A stretch of DNA of 64,000 nt from Orthonyx spaldingii (lineage: Eukaryota; Chordata; Aves; Passeriformes; Orthonychidae): the NCBI GenBank assembly GCA_013397795.1, contig VZTJ01004773.1, positions 493,326-557,325 on the forward strand, written 5' to 3'. Made by a program: the position numbers and the translations under genes. Of the stretch, positions 11,959 through 26,900 are shown in pieces. The notes beneath the pieces were generated by a model that saw nothing but the letters and a program-made list of their open reading frames with translations, searched no databases and was not told the DNA's origin. Each line of letters starts with the position of its first letter. The stretch's first letter is position 1.

Positions 11959-14900
11959 GTAAGTACCTGTTCTGCACCCCACGGTGGAAATTCGGGGGTC
12001 TTTTGGATTCTGACTCTTCCATGCAAGAGAGGGTGATAAGGCAGGTCCTGGGGTCCTGTGGCATCCAATGGCAGTGGAATGTTGGTTGCCTGGTGGGAAT
12101 TTTGGCCTTGCATGATGCAAAATCCTGCCTGACACCATGAACAGCCCCACTGATGGCAGCACAGCTGAGCTCTCAGTGAATATCAGCAGCACTAATTAGA
12201 GCTGGAGAACAGGGAAGATGATTACAGGGTAAAAATTGTTTGCAAAATCACACCAATTTCAGCCAATTTCTTACCTGAATAGACTTGCAAGGAGTTAAAA
12301 GTCTCCATATGCTTTGCCTTTGTTTGAAAACAAAAATTAAAATGCAGTAATTGTATCAGTTCCGTGACATTTCATCCAGAAGCAAAATTACTTAGTCAAA
12401 ACTTAATTTGTTGTTTAGTTTGGCCACAGGCCTCAATCAGTCAGTGATCTGGAAAGACCCTGATGAATTTGGTTATTTATAAAACACAGCTTGGTGGTTC
12501 TGGTGCTTGTTATGCACTAAATTTGCTGTGTTTAGCATAAGCTGACATTAATCACAGCCAAGCTTTGTCTGTCTGAATCACTCTCCCTCTTTTCCTCCTT
12601 CCTTTCTGCCTTTCTCTAGTTTCAATTATTTCAGGTAAACTTCTCCAAAATCCAGTGCCTATCTTTAGCTGAAGCATATGGATAAAAATACTTAGCTGGG
12701 AAGCTGGAGAGTATCACCCGTCTCACTACCTCATATGTGTTTTAACATGGGGTTTTTCACTTTTTTCCCAATAAGATGCACTGGTAATGGAGGGAAATCC
12801 ATTATTTTCATGCTGCTTCCTAGAACAGCCTCACCTCCTGTCATATATTTAGATGTTAACAGAGATGTTTCACATCACACTGATATGATACACGTCTGGA
12901 AAATCCAGAATTTGCACTTGATAGATATTTCTGCGCTACTGCAGAGTTTTCCTTGCCAGCCAGCTATCCCCTTCCACAGGCAGTGGCTAGAGAAAACTTA
13001 ATTGCAAGGAATTAAAAGCACAAGCATTCTTTCTCCCTTGTCTCTTAATTGATGTTATTGAGACTGGAAGGACAAGGCCTCTCTCATAAGAAACACAAAC
13101 CATTAGAAACAGCAACAGCAGAGCTTGTGTGTGGAGAAAGACAGACTGTGGAATCATGTGAAGGTTACAGCCTCTGATCTCAGTGGACACTGTGTTTGGA
13201 GAACTTTAATGTAAGGTTAATAACAAAACCTTGAAGTCTAGGCCCTGAAGAGTTAGTTAAGGGTGCTTTGTAAAATTATTCCACAGCAAGTCATTACAGT
13301 CCAGAGCAGTTGCAGCAACAGTTTCTGGTTTGGGTTGCATTGATGGAGTCCTGCAGTGTGCTCAGAATGCAAACATTAGCAGACTCCTGGGTACACTGTG
13401 CTTCTTCCATTTTAAATATTTTAACTACATTTAAATAAATGCCACCTTGGAGGCATTCTGGCCTCAGTGAAATCAGGCAAATATTTCAAAAACGCTGATT
13501 GCAGGGAAGCCCTGTAGGTCACCTAGCACACATCCCAAATGAGGCAGGGCTGTGCCCAGAGCAGGTGAGACATGGCTGAGTCCAGCCAAGTCCTGTAAAC
13601 CTCTGAGGATGGAGAATCCATGCTCTATCCAGGGAGTGTGTTCCAGTGCTGTGCCACGCTCTCCTGGGGAGGAAAATATTTCCTGTTGTCCAACCTGAAC
13701 CTCAAAAAATGTAACTCGTGGCTCTGACAGTCAGCATGTCAGCTCCTCCCTTTAATGTAGATCTTGTGCAAATCTGAGTGTGCAGTCTGTCCCTCATGGA
13801 GGTTCTTGATGAAGACATTCACAGGATCACAGAGTCATTTAGGTTGGAAAAGACCTCCAAGATCATGGAGTCCAACCTGTGACCACTCCCCACTTTGTCA
13901 CCCAGCCCAGAGCACTGAGTGCCACGTCCAGGCCTTGAACACCTCCAGGGAGGATGAGTCCACCACCTCCTGGGCAGCCTGTTCCAGTGTTTAACAACCC
14001 TTTCCATGAAGAAATTCCTCCTGATGTCCAGCCTGAGCCTCTCCTAGCACAGCCTGATGCTATGTCCTCTTGTCCTGTTGCTGTTGCGTGAGAGAAGAGA
14101 CTGACTCTCACCTGGCTGCACCCTCTGCCAGGCAGTTGTAGAGAGTGAGAAGGTCCCTCCTGAGCTTCCTTTTCTCCAGGCTGTGGAACAGTTTGTCCTC
14201 CACTCAAAACCCCTGGGGCTCTCTGCTTGTCACGAGTCAGTGACCCCTTTGGACCCAGGGGTGCAGCACATCCTCAGCCCACACAGTGGTTGGTTTGTTC
14301 AGCCCCACATCCTCAGGGGAAGGAAGTGTCAAAAGCCTGACTGAGATGTGCTACAGCCACTGTTCTCCTCATATGTGCATCCAGTTTTGTTGTAGAAGGC
14401 AGTGGGACTGGTCAGGTGTGATGTGCCTGTGAAATCCCTCATTGATGTCTGTGACTGCATTACTGTCCTTCAGCTGCTTGGAAACAGATTCCAGGAGGTT
14501 GTTCTTGGAGACTTTTCCTGACCTGAGGTGAACCCCAGTCCCCTCTACTTCCTTGGGCCCTGCTGCTCATCTCTTTTTGAGCCTGGCCTTAGGATAGACC
14601 TTTCCCAGCAGTTGGATCACCTTCCCTGGTGTTGTGGTTTAAACCCTGATGGCAGCTCAGCCCCACACAGCCTCTCTCTCACTCTCCCAGAAGTGGGGTC
14701 GGGGAGAGAATCAGAAGTGGAAAAGTGGCAAAGCTCTTGGGTTGAGATAAAACAGTGTAACAGGTAAAGCCCAAGATGTGTGCACAAGCAGAGGAAAACA
14801 AGGAATTGGTTCACCACTTCCCATGGCAGGCAGGTGTTCAGCCATCAAGCAGGGCTCCAACTTGTGTAATGGGGATTTGGGAAGACAAACACCATAACCC

Positions 14901-17900
14901 CAAACATCTCCCCTTTCCCCCTTCTTTCCCCAGCTCTATATGCTGAGCGTGACACCATGGTGTGGGATATCCCTGGGGTCAGCTGTCCTGGCTGTGTCCC
15001 CTCCCAAATTCTCCTGCACACCAAGCCTGGCAAGGGTGGGGTGGGGTGAGAGGGAGAAAATGCCTCAGCTCTGTGCAAGAGCTGCTCAGCAATAACAAAA
15101 ACATCTCTATTTCAACACTGTTTTCAGCACAAATCCCAAACATAGCCCGTGCTAGCTACTGTGAAGAAAATTATCCCCAGCCCACTTGGTTGTCAGGATT
15201 ATTGCAGAGATGGTAAACAGGGGCATTGATAGCACATCAGCTGGAATCTGTAAAATTACCCAAAAGTGACCTTTGCCCATGTGTAAATGAGAAAAACGAC
15301 CTATGGGCACTTTTCTTCCTTCCTAGGTGGAACACTTCAAGATTAGATAAAGAGGTTTCCTCTCATCTGGTAATCACTCCTGCAGTTTTTCCCTATATTG
15401 TCATGGAGTGCTTCCGACGTCTTAAACTGCAAGTTGAAGACAAGGGGAAAGACAGATTAGTAATTTGTTAAATTAATGGGTTGAGTTATAGATCTGTGCA
15501 TATTAGAATATTCATGTTGTGTTAGAGAGAGTGATGGGTCTTAATTTCCTGATGCCACACTCTTAGTTTAATTTTATTCAGATGATCAAAATCAGAAATG
15601 GAATGCATGATTCTTTTTCGACTGAAATTGAGAGGGGTGCATGGGAAAGGCATTATCTTTGTTTCAAAGGACCCAGAGAGTGTGTTTTTCAGAAAGGGCC
15701 CTCCTGGAGCAATTCTGGAACTAACTTGTTAAATGATGTTGTGTATCATATAATCTGTGGGATATAATCCTGCTGTTTAATTGCCTGGCTCTTTCTGTAC
15801 AAAGCGAGTAAAGCTGTTACCATGAACTCTTTCACACCTTGGGCTTTTGAGTGGCTCTGATAAACCTTTGCTGTGAAAAGTTCTGAGTTTGCTGTGGTAA
15901 TCACACTCTATAAGTCACCACAATGTATAAGGTTTTGCAAGAGGACTTAATTTGTCCTGACCTGAAAAGAAATCACAGTGGTTTTTTCTCACGCTGTTCA
16001 AAATAACAAGTAGTTCTGTTGAGTACTCTACTTATGATAAAAGAACTACTTAAACAGACATACAAAGGCATTTTTACACTTGAACCCAAGTTACCAGTGA
16101 TGGCTCTGCAGCAATATGTAAATATGACACGCTCAGAGCTTTCACTATTCAGGAACAGTATTCAGTTTTATTTCAGTGTGAGTACTACTGCTTCAGCATC
16201 TGAAGGTTCAAAAGCTCAAGAGCTGATCTCTCCAAGAGATAGGGAGGTAAGAGAAATGCAAGCAGTAAATTGAGATGATACAGTGAGTTACATACCAGCA
16301 AACAAAAACCCCTGCAGCTTTGCAGTGTGGTCCTGTGAGGTTGGCTGTGTGCACTGTACAGCTTGTGGTTTGGGGTGAATTATATACTTGTTGTGGGAAC
16401 CCTGCAGATTAAATGGGACTTCTTGGTTAGAAATCAATAATTGATGTTGTATTTTCAAGTTTGCTTTGTTTTAAAGTTGTTTGGTGAGGTTGGTGTTAAG
16501 CAGGGCTTCCTGCCCGTGATGGATTTGCTGTTGCCATGTTGAGCTTCCTGCAAAGGGATCATGACATGAGAAGTGAGATTTTGGTTGTGTTTTGTTCTGT
16601 GCTGTGTGCTGGTAATGAGGAATAACCTGCAGGAGAGAATTACCCCATTGCTGGTTTGCTCAGCTGAGGCTGGAGATCCATTTGAGGTTTGAGGGCCAGG
16701 TTTCTGGTGGCTGCTTTGGAGAGAAGACAGAAATGGGAAGGAGAGGGTCACCACAGCTCTAGGAGCGAGGAGACCTTATTCCTTGCCTCTGGCTAAGATT
16801 CAGTTTGTCCTGCTGGAAGAGGTGAATTTCTTCTTTTCTCATCACAGCCAAAGCAGCTTGTTTATAATTTTCTTTTCTGTGCTGTGTGTTTGTTTTAAAA
16901 CACTCGGCCCATGAATTACAACAAGTCTCCAGTTTTGACCTCTAAAGAAATTTTCTTCCTTTAGATCAGTGAGGTGGAAAGGTGAAAAAAATCAGAGTGG
17001 CTGATTACAGGCAAGAAGTTGCAGCAGGAAGGGTTTTGCAGAGCAGAATATACTTTACTGCCACAAGGATTATGCGAGATCCCTTCCCGTGTTAGCAATT
17101 TGAATCCTTGAAGGAAGTAATAAAATCTTCTCCTCAGTATGACATTCGTGAGCTTTCCAAATCAGATGAGTGTCGTCATATCTATTTCTACGGGTAGGGG
17201 AAGCTGAGGCACAAATTTTAGATGATGAATTTTGAATTTTAGATGGTGAGGAAGGGACTTGCTTGCCTTTCCACAAGAAAGGTCACCAGCTGTGCTGGAA
17301 AATGAATCCAGTCTTTCTGTGTCCTGGTCCACAGCTCAGTCCATCAGGCTCTTCCTGCTCATGGAAGAAGAGCTGTGTGCTGCTGCTGTTCTAGTCATGC
17401 ACTGCTTGTATTTGCAGATTTGCTTCGCTTTATTCTCCCAGCACTCAATTTTCTCTCTGATTTCAGATGTTTCCTCTTCTGCTGCCCAGCCAGACACTTT
17501 TCTACATGAAGAACCCTGTATTCTCCCTTTCACTTCCTGCCCTCCAGTTTCCCTTATGCCACTAATTATTCAGACTCTGTTTTGATGTATAAAATGCACT
17601 GCCAGTGTCACAGGGGTGTTCTGAAGACCCTGCCTGAGCAGAGATGTTCCTGTGTGTAAGTGTCATACAAATGCAGAATTACACCGTGGCAGTGCAGGTG
17701 ATCAGATGCAGGTGATAACAGTATCTCTGCAACTGGTGCATTTTGAAATATTACCTCAGGTATTTCTGCTGCCTTGGATGTTAACCTTGGAAGGGTTAGG
17801 TCTTGGGAGTGTCAAGAACTGCTTAGGGTTGGAGCCCGACCTCTTATTACTCCCTCCTTCCCTCAGCTAGGAAGAGTCAGTTAGCATGGTCCATATGGAC

Positions 17901-20900
17901 AAATTGTCCCTCAGGATGAAGTGTTGGATTTATGGGACTTGTCCCCTGTAGCCATCTGGAGGTTGTTCTTCATAATAATGGAAATCTCACCAAATTCCTG
18001 CTGGTGAGCTCAGGCACAGGGGCTGTGGAACCACCTCATGTGGCTGTTACATTAAAGCTGGATTGATCAAAATATCTGCACCTGAAAAACCACTTGCACT
18101 TTCTATTGTTCTGCACACATGTAAAGGTGGTGTTATAAATTTATTTTATGCTTCCTTTTAAAATTTTTTTTCCTTAATTTACTTTTCAAAAAGCTGTGAA
18201 AAGTCTCTTCAGATGAACTGAGTGTGGTCATCTGTCTCTCCAGAGGGGGAAGGTGAATGCCAAGGAGTGGATCCCAAGGAAATTGTGAGGGATCTAGAAC
18301 TTTTGTAGCTCTCCAGTAGAGATGTGGGTGGAATATGATTACAGTATTTACAGTTTACAGGTCTTTAAAGTGAAAAAACTCTGTTAAAGCTTTTACTGAT
18401 GTTTTTGTTAAAGCCTTTTAAACAGGATTCTGTTCCTTCCTTTGCTTGCCATACTTAACTGCTCCTTTGCCTTTGCTTCCCTGCTCTAGGAAAAATTAGT
18501 TCCTTTCCTCCTCCAAGGAATCCTCCAAGTCAGTGAATCATTTTATTAATAATATCAAATTCTTCTGACTTGCTCATAGATTGGCCAGACTTCAGATTTA
18601 GGAAACCTCTGTCTTATGGCTGATACTGACAATAATATTCCAATTTACCCCAAATGGATCTTTTAGGAATATTAATGAGGTATTAGTCTACAGCTATTCA
18701 GTTAGCTTGGCATTTCAATTTTAGATTTGAATTCAGCAGCTTTTCATTTCCTAGTGCCATTTAATACATTCCTTCTCCTGTTAAAAGAGTGTTGCTCCTA
18801 CTGTGATGGAGCAGTCTAAGTCAGGGACACTGCACTAGGTGACATAATACCTTAGATTATTTATTTTTTTTAAATACACCTTGTGAAGATTTGAGGTATT
18901 GATGGCTTCTGGATAAAAATGGGACCTTGAATTTGGGGTTTTTTTTAATTTCTGCTTTTTACTGCTTTCACAAGCAGTATGAATGCATATTTTGCATATT
19001 AATTTTTTTTTCCCCCTCTCTGGGCACAACTGAGTTCGAACATATCCTGTTTTCTTGCATTGTAAATGAACAGCTCGTGCATAAGTGTATCCTTTCCTTT
19101 TAAAGGTCAAGCACATACAGATCTGAAGGGATTGAAGTGACAGTGAAGTACAGCCAAGGCAGCTGGACCGGAGTGCTGGGCACAGATGTCATTACCATGC
19201 CCAAGGGACTCTACGGCAGCTACACCATCAACATTGCCACCATCCTCGAGTCAGAGAATTTCTTCCTGCCAGGGGTTAAATGGCACGGGATCCTTGGTCT
19301 TGCCTACGATGCCTTAGCCAAGGTAAACCATCCCTTCCCCACTGATTGTCTTCCACAAGGACAATAAATAGAAATCTATTAAAATAAAGCCAGCAGATGA
19401 TCTGTCAGCAGTAGACTCCACCCTTCCAGCCACTCTCTCCTACGGATCTTCTGACTTTGTTACAGGAAGAATAAATTGGGCTGTGATGATACCACAGTCC
19501 CTTGTGAAGATTTTGGCTTTTCTGGTGATGAAAATGCTGATTTCAGCTTCTCTGGAATGAATAAGCTTTGACAGAGCTTGTAGTACCAGAGTGTGGTTGT
19601 AGGATGTGTGTGGAGGGAGGTCTTGGAGCTCTGATGACATTTCTCAAGACTGGTGCAAGGCAAAGTCCTTGGCAGTTCATTCTAGGACATTCTCCATTCA
19701 TCAAGTAGAAGTTGAGGTGGATGGATAATTTCAGAACAAATATTAGCTACAGTGTTTTCAGGAACATAGAACCAAGCACATCCTGCTCCTCTGGAGGTAG
19801 GAAATTCAGGTAGAAGTTTCAATTAAAACCTGAAATTTATAGTCTAAAGTGTATAACCTTATAATCTAAAACTGAAAATGTGATTGGAAAACTAGTCACA
19901 TTGCTTCACATCCCAAAGTAAGTTCTACCCAGACAGAACAAACAATTCAACACTGTCTGGTGACTCCGCTTTACTCCAGAGTTGTGTGAGTGTTGTATTT
20001 ATTGACTTCAGGGACTGGCAGCAGGGGGAGAAGAGCTGCTTCTCAAACTCTGGTTTGGGCAAACAGAGTACTCAGGGCGTTTGTTTTTCCCTTCTTCCAA
20101 GGACTTAAGGGTTGTTGGCTCCTGAGGCTGCTCTGGGCTTTGTGTAGAAAGAGCACTTGGCCCCTCAGAGCGAGCCGGGGGCTCTGCCCGCCGTGAGACC
20201 TTCGTGCACAGAAATCTGAATTACAGGGAAGTTGCAGCACTCCAAAAACTCAAAGGAAGACAGGGAAGAACCTGTTGGCCAGTAACCAGTAGAAGAGAGT
20301 GTGCTTGAGCATGAAGTTCTTTAAAAGAAAAGAGAGGAAATAAGGGCCACTGAATTCAAAGTTCATTAGAATTTAATAGCACTGAAAAACTGCAAATCTT
20401 GACTTTAAAATTCTGCTTTTTGACTATGGGAAGGTGTGGAAGGCGAGTTACATTTGAGTGTTCCAATAACCCAACGCCTTTTCCGACTGGAAAGTACTGA
20501 TGAGAGTTTCTGCCTGAAACCTGTGTTTGAGTTTGAAAACTGCAATTGAAAATTACTCCTTTGCTTTAGAGATTTGGTGGCAGTGGTGACAAGGGTCAAG
20601 AGTAAAGATGTTTTTAAAAACAACAGAAACAGAAAACTGACAGATATTGGGGTTTTAATGGCTTATTATGTCTAGAACTTCCATCAACTTATTGTCAGAT
20701 TCAATTTACTCATGAAAACTGCTCTTGTTTGAATGATTTGGCTGATTTCCGCAAAGAAACTTTCTAATGAACCCTGCCATTCTTTTTTTTCCCCGTTTGT
20801 TTTGTTTTTCAACACCTTCAAGCCTTCGAGTTCTGTGGAGACATTCTTTGATTCCCTTGTGAGGCAGGCAAAGATCCCCAACATTTTCTCCTTGCAGATG

Positions 20901-23900
20901 TGTGGTGCTGGACTCCCTGTTTCTGGAAGTGGTACCAACGGAGGTAGTCTTGTGGGTATCTGTCAATAGGAGAGGGAAGATGTATCTTTGTTCATCTCTC
21001 TCCCTCTTTTCTCTGACTCTCCTACTTCTGCCAAAATTTTAGCATTTAAATATATTTTCTTATTTTAAATATGTTTTCTATTTTTTTAAAGAAAAGTTTA
21101 AGCCCTTAGGCAAAATTCTGGTGTTATTTATTTTCATTCTCAATTCTTCTTTTTCTTTCTCAAGTTTGAGTAAACTTTTCATCTTTTAACAAAGGAAAAC
21201 ATGAATGTTGTGGTGTTTCCTCAGGGCAGATTCTGATACGTTTCTCAAACTGAGTAGTCCCTTATTCAGCTGATAAATTTGTTCAGTCTCATCAAAATGC
21301 TACAGTAATTTATTTTTTTTTTTACATGATGTGAAAAGGGGGAGAGGATTCAAAGGGCTTTTCTTTATTTGTCAACAGTATATTAAAGGGAAAAATCTGT
21401 AGATCAGATCTCCTGCTTGCTGTTACTCTGGCAAGTCTTTCCATCAGCTTTAGTGGGACCCTGAATTGGCCATTCTGTGTCTGGAACTGGGAGATGGAAT
21501 GACTGTTCCCAAATTATGCTGAAACAAACAGCACAGGAGCTGATCACAAATACTTGTTTTGCAGGGAATTCACATATTGTAAATGTTACTCATATAATTG
21601 AAGACCAAGAAAGAACTTTCTTATGTTCAGTTCAAAGTCTGAGCATCCACAAATGCTCCCAGCCACCCTCAGCCTAGGTTCTAATGGCAGTGACAGGATG
21701 GGATTTCATTTGGGATGTGTGCAAGAAAAGATGAAATGGTCTTGGACAGTATTAAAGCTTTTCTGATCTGATAAAGCAAATTTTTCACGTGTAAGTTTAA
21801 TTCTGCCTCATTTTTATACATTGCCTAGATTTACCCACTGAAAATACTGTTTTGATTTTCAACAGTGGAGTTTTCATAATAGAATCAGTGTGAGGTTGTA
21901 GATGAAGATGCTGCTAATTTGGCCCAGTATGGGAATTCTGTTTGAAGCACAATCTGTTTCATGTCTAGAAGTTTCACTCTGCTCTGTTATTGACAGAGAA
22001 CTTGACAGCAAAATTCTTACAAATGATCCTAAATTGAAATTTTGATGCCCCTGAGTATCACAATTAAATTCTCTCCTTTTTGTGTGTGCTTGCCCCAAAA
22101 CTAAGCATGTGGGATTTTAAAGTACCTGACTTTTTTCTCCTCTCCCTCAGGTTCTGGGTGGAATTGAGCCAAGTCTGTACACAGGGGACATCTGGTACAC
22201 ACCCATCAAAGAGGAGTGGTATTACCAGGTGGAAATTCTCAAGCTGGAGGTGGGGGGACAGAACCTCGAGCTGGACTGCAGAGAGGTATTGGCCATTCTG
22301 TGTTCCTGTCTCTGTGAAATGCAAGTTTGGGTGAGAAAAAAAACCACCCTAATTGAGCAGTTTTGTCTTGGCAAGCAGATGTGCATTGCAGTCTCCTGAG
22401 AACTGAATTAAAGCCATTCTGGTCAAACAAAGGAACTGGGAGATTTTGGATTGACCCCTTTGGAGCTGTTTAAGCTCATAATTCATGGTGGGAGTGCACA
22501 GGTGTCACCCTGGGTTGCTTCATAAAATTCTCACCCTATGCCTCCTTTTTTTATTTTACATTTTTGCAAACAACTTTTGCTCTCTTACGGTTGGCAGTTA
22601 TTATTCCTGATGGATAAGCTTTCTGGTTTTATTAGGAATAATGTTCTGCCGTATCTGGATCAGTCTAACGAGACTGTGCTGTTGCAATTTTTATTCCAAA
22701 GCCACTTCTTCTTTTTTTTCTTTTTTTTTTTGTGGAGGATATGTGTGTGGTGCTTTATCTCTTTCTTACTGTTGCTTGTTGCTATTCACGTTTTGATTTT
22801 AGTTCTGTAATTTTTATGCCCCAATTTCTTTAGACATCCTAATTTCATTTTATGCTCGTGCTCTTAGTTGGAGATCAGTGGGGCGTGATAAGTTTAAAGT
22901 TTTTATAGTTCATATAAATAAAGTGAAATTCATTATTACAATGTTACATGTGCATAAATATTATATTTCCATGCAAAATACTGAAAGCATATTGCCATAT
23001 AAATTATTTACAATTAGTCACAGCATCTTTCAGCTCAATAAGCAAAACAAGGTCTATTTAAATGCCTCTCTCTATTGTGATGTCAGGAAAGCAAAATCAC
23101 AGGTCCTTTAAAATAAATATTTGCTTTACTTTCTTGCTTTAAAAAACAGTCAACATGTTTTTGAAGGGGAGCCCTTCAGTGGTTTAATACATGCTGTTGC
23201 CAGAAAACAACTCACTGAAAAATTTAGTGGTGTGTTAGGAAAGTTTCCTGTAATTGTTGCTCTCTTCTGAGCCAGGGGTTGCTTTCACTGGTGCAGAAGG
23301 ATCAAACCTTCCTGGATCAAAAGAGGCCTTCCCACAGAAATTCAGAGGAAGAGCAGTAAAATGGGAAGAGTACAATTAAAGTTTGGCTGGTTAGGAGCTT
23401 GCAGAGGATGCGTGATTCACTCTCGGATGAGGAGCTCTGTGCCCTCTCTCCTCTCAGTTGTTTTCTAGGAAATGGAACATTTTTTTGCAGCCTTCACCAG
23501 GGACTGCTCCTTTCCTTGCCAGGCAGAAGTTGTCCCCTTGCTTCAATGCTGGGAATGTGTAGAGAGCTCCACCACAGCTGTGGCCCTGAGCCTGGCAGGG
23601 AGAAGTCCTGAGCTGCCAGAAGTGCACTTTGCACTGCTAAATATTAACCAGGAAAGCCAAGAAGGCAAAACCAGGTGCTCAATCCCGCTACTCCCAGGTT
23701 TTTCCACAGGTTTATATTAATGGCCAACCCTTTTAACTACTTTTTTTCCAAGGGTGGCATTCCAGGATGCCAGTGATTGTGTATTTTGTGGTACAAACCT
23801 GATAAAATGGACTCCAAAATTTCTCTCCACTCTTTAGAAGTATTTCCAAGTGTATAATAAATGGTTTCCTGTTTGCTTTTCTGTCAGCTCCGTGTGGCAG

Positions 23901-26900
23901 CCCTACAGCAACTCTTTCAAAAAGAAACGCAGAAATAACTCTCAGAGTTACTTTTTCCTACTTTTTTGGTGGGTTTTATTTTTGTCACCGCACTAAAGGG
24001 ACTCCATGTGACTTGATAACATCTAAACCAGTGTATTTTAAATTCACTTGCTGTTTGACCTCTTCCTAAGTAGCTTAGGCTGTATTTCATCCTGTGTCTT
24101 ATGATTATGCCATAAAGATGTCACAGTTCAGTTATATTAATCCTGCTGCCTAAGCTGGCAGCAAAAGTAGTTAATGCAAATTGCTGCCACTTGCCTTTTT
24201 TTTTTTCCCCCACAATCAATCACAGTTTTTAAGGAGTTCATAAAAAAAAAGATTTACCCTTTAAAAAGTTTCTATTTCATGTACCGTATCTGAAGTTTGC
24301 TGAAATCTCTTAATTTGAGGGTTGAAGTTTTAATAATAAAAGAGTTGTTTGCTTAGGGGGGTTTTTTAAATGCAGATTTTAAGGCAGCAAGGCTGAAATT
24401 TCAAGTTACTTGCTTTTGTTTGTGTTTCAGTGGTTTTCAGCAGTCAAGGGATAAAGGTGTGGCATTTGTAGTCCTAAGTCAGTACCAACATGTAGTAAGG
24501 AATAATTCTTTTCTGACTATTTTTAATTTAGATATGCCAGCCATTAAAACAGGCTGCTGTGTTTAAACTAGAGTTGTACCCATGCTAGCAGAGACCTTGA
24601 TTCAGGGCTTGGAAGCTGCATCAGGATGTTCAGCACCTCTCTACTGAACATTAAAGTGCTTTTTGCCCCCTCTGAGAGGGGCCAGGCATCACTTTTTTAC
24701 AGCAGTTTGACCATTTGCACCAGCTGTGGTGACACAGTAATCTCCTGACTGGTTCAGATAAACCCACTCTTGTGTCTAGGCTGATGATATCTTGCTTTCT
24801 TGCTCTCAGATTTCATTGGAATTGAAGCTATCAGCTGGAGAGAGCTGCTGACAAGTGTGACATGCAGTTCTGGGAAGGCAGCTGCCAAAAAGGAGCAGCT
24901 TTGTTCTGGTTAGAAGGCAGTGGGATCTGCATTACAGTAACTACAGCGTGCAACTTCTCTTTTTTTTTTTCCTCCCCTCCCCAGTACAATGCTGATAAAG
25001 CCATAGTAGACAGTGGAACCACACTCCTTCGACTGCCAGAGAAAGTCTTCAGTGCTGTGGTGCAGGCAATAGCTCGCACGTCCCTGGTAAGATAATGCCA
25101 TGAAACCTGCTGGAAAATGTGAAATTCCTGTTAAATGATCACAGGGTCTTTGAAAGCAGTGTCATCTCTGCTGCCTGCCTTGCAAGCCGTGAGTTTTTTA
25201 CCTGAGGGGAGCAGAATCTTCCGTGGTCTAGCCCTGTTAATAAGGGAGAAATGACTGATGGCCTTTGGTGGAGAGGAAGAGGTGGGAAAAAAAAAAAGGG
25301 AGGGGGGAGAAAGGGGGGGCCAGGTGCAGACAAGAAGTGTGTGTATGGAAATGCATCAGAAATAGGGCAGAGACGGAGTATTTTATTCTAAGCATTTCAG
25401 AAACACGGACATAATCCCTGTTGCTGTGATTCAAAGTATTAAGAGTGCAAAAATCAGTCTTTTCATTCAAAACCGAGTGTTTATAAAGTAGAAGAACCTG
25501 CTGCTGCAAGCAGTTCCTTTCCAAGTATAATTCTTACTGCTGTCTAGAATAAATGCCATTCATTAGGATTATTCATATCAATAAAGCTGCTTTTGACCTT
25601 CATTATTGAATTATTTATGTCCAAAAGCATCTTTCTTTGGAAACAGAGTGGGCTTTAGAAGTAGGGCATGGGGCTGGTGGAGTTCTCTGTGTGTAGAGTG
25701 GCTGAAGCAGCATTTTCTGGTTAATAAAAGCTATTCATAAATTTTTGTTCAATGCAAGGAACAGCACCAAGAAGGTTAAAGAGGAAGAATAAACACCAGC
25801 TATTTCAGTGTGAACAAACTTGGTATTTCTGTCGTGGATTCACAATCAGGCAGTGGTTGTTGATGCAAATCACAGGAAATACAGTGAGCAGCTGCCCCAA
25901 AGACAGAGCATTTGCCTGTGTGGTGATAATTCAAGATTCAGATCCTTTCTCTTACTTGATTGAGAGCAGAGATTTGGCATGAAGTGTTCTTCACTGCCTG
26001 CAGATGTCCAGTATCTGAAATAAATGTACCAGTTACAAGTTCTCCTCTTTGCACAACACTTAAGTGTGGACTGGAACAATTTCAGTCGATGGGGGTGAAA
26101 TTGAAAGAACCCACCCCAGGAGCTCTTGAAATGTCACCTGTGGATCAGGAATCCTCTGGGAAGTGGGTACAGGGGTCCACACTCCTCTCTGGTGTTGGTC
26201 AGGACATCTGAACTGGGGCCTTGCACCTGCCAAGGAAATAGTGGACAGATCAATAAGGTTCTAGAGGGGAACCACTCACTCACTCTGCTTAATGGTTTTT
26301 TCCTCCTCCTATTAAAAATGCATAAAGTAACTTCTTTTCAGAGTTTCTTTTTTATCTCAAGGACCTTGCTGCTGTACTCCTTTCCCTGCAGAGACCCCAA
26401 AATTTACTTTGACAGCTCTAAACAAAGGAGATAGTCCACTAAATAAGAAAGGAGTTACAGGATGTGAGGATGGGATTCCAGCTGTGTAGGAGCAATGTCA
26501 GGAAAATGGGTATTTTCAGCAATTGTCCTGCAGCTCTGTGCTTCTGGCAGGAGATGTGCCACTGGAAAAAAAAATCATCTGCTGTAGTCAGACACACTTT
26601 TCTGACCACAGGTGAGCCAGGTTAACAAGTTCCTGCTCCTCACAGCTTGTTATGAGCATCCCAGCCAGATGTTATTTCCCTCTCAGGTACGCTGGGATAA
26701 CTGTGTGTGACACATTCCTTTACTCAGCTCCATTAAAAAACAAGGCTGGGAGCTTTATGCTCTTTAGTGGTGCAGATGGTTTTTTAAACCTCACTTATTT
26801 GGACTGAAGTCTTTTAGGGAGCAGCTGTTAACATGCAGTTTGGTGTTGAAGGGTGGTGATTTTGGCAGATGGGCAGAGACGAGCCAGGGAGGAGGGGCAC

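Larger units (their letters stand above)
11959..19105 (+). other. BACE2: BACE2 intron 2
   Basis: A 7.1-kb intron with GT-AG ends. It holds old antisense CR1 segments at 13.5-14.6 kb and an antisense LTR relic at 14630-15195. I see no other gene or RNA in the remainder. Confidence 0.9.
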
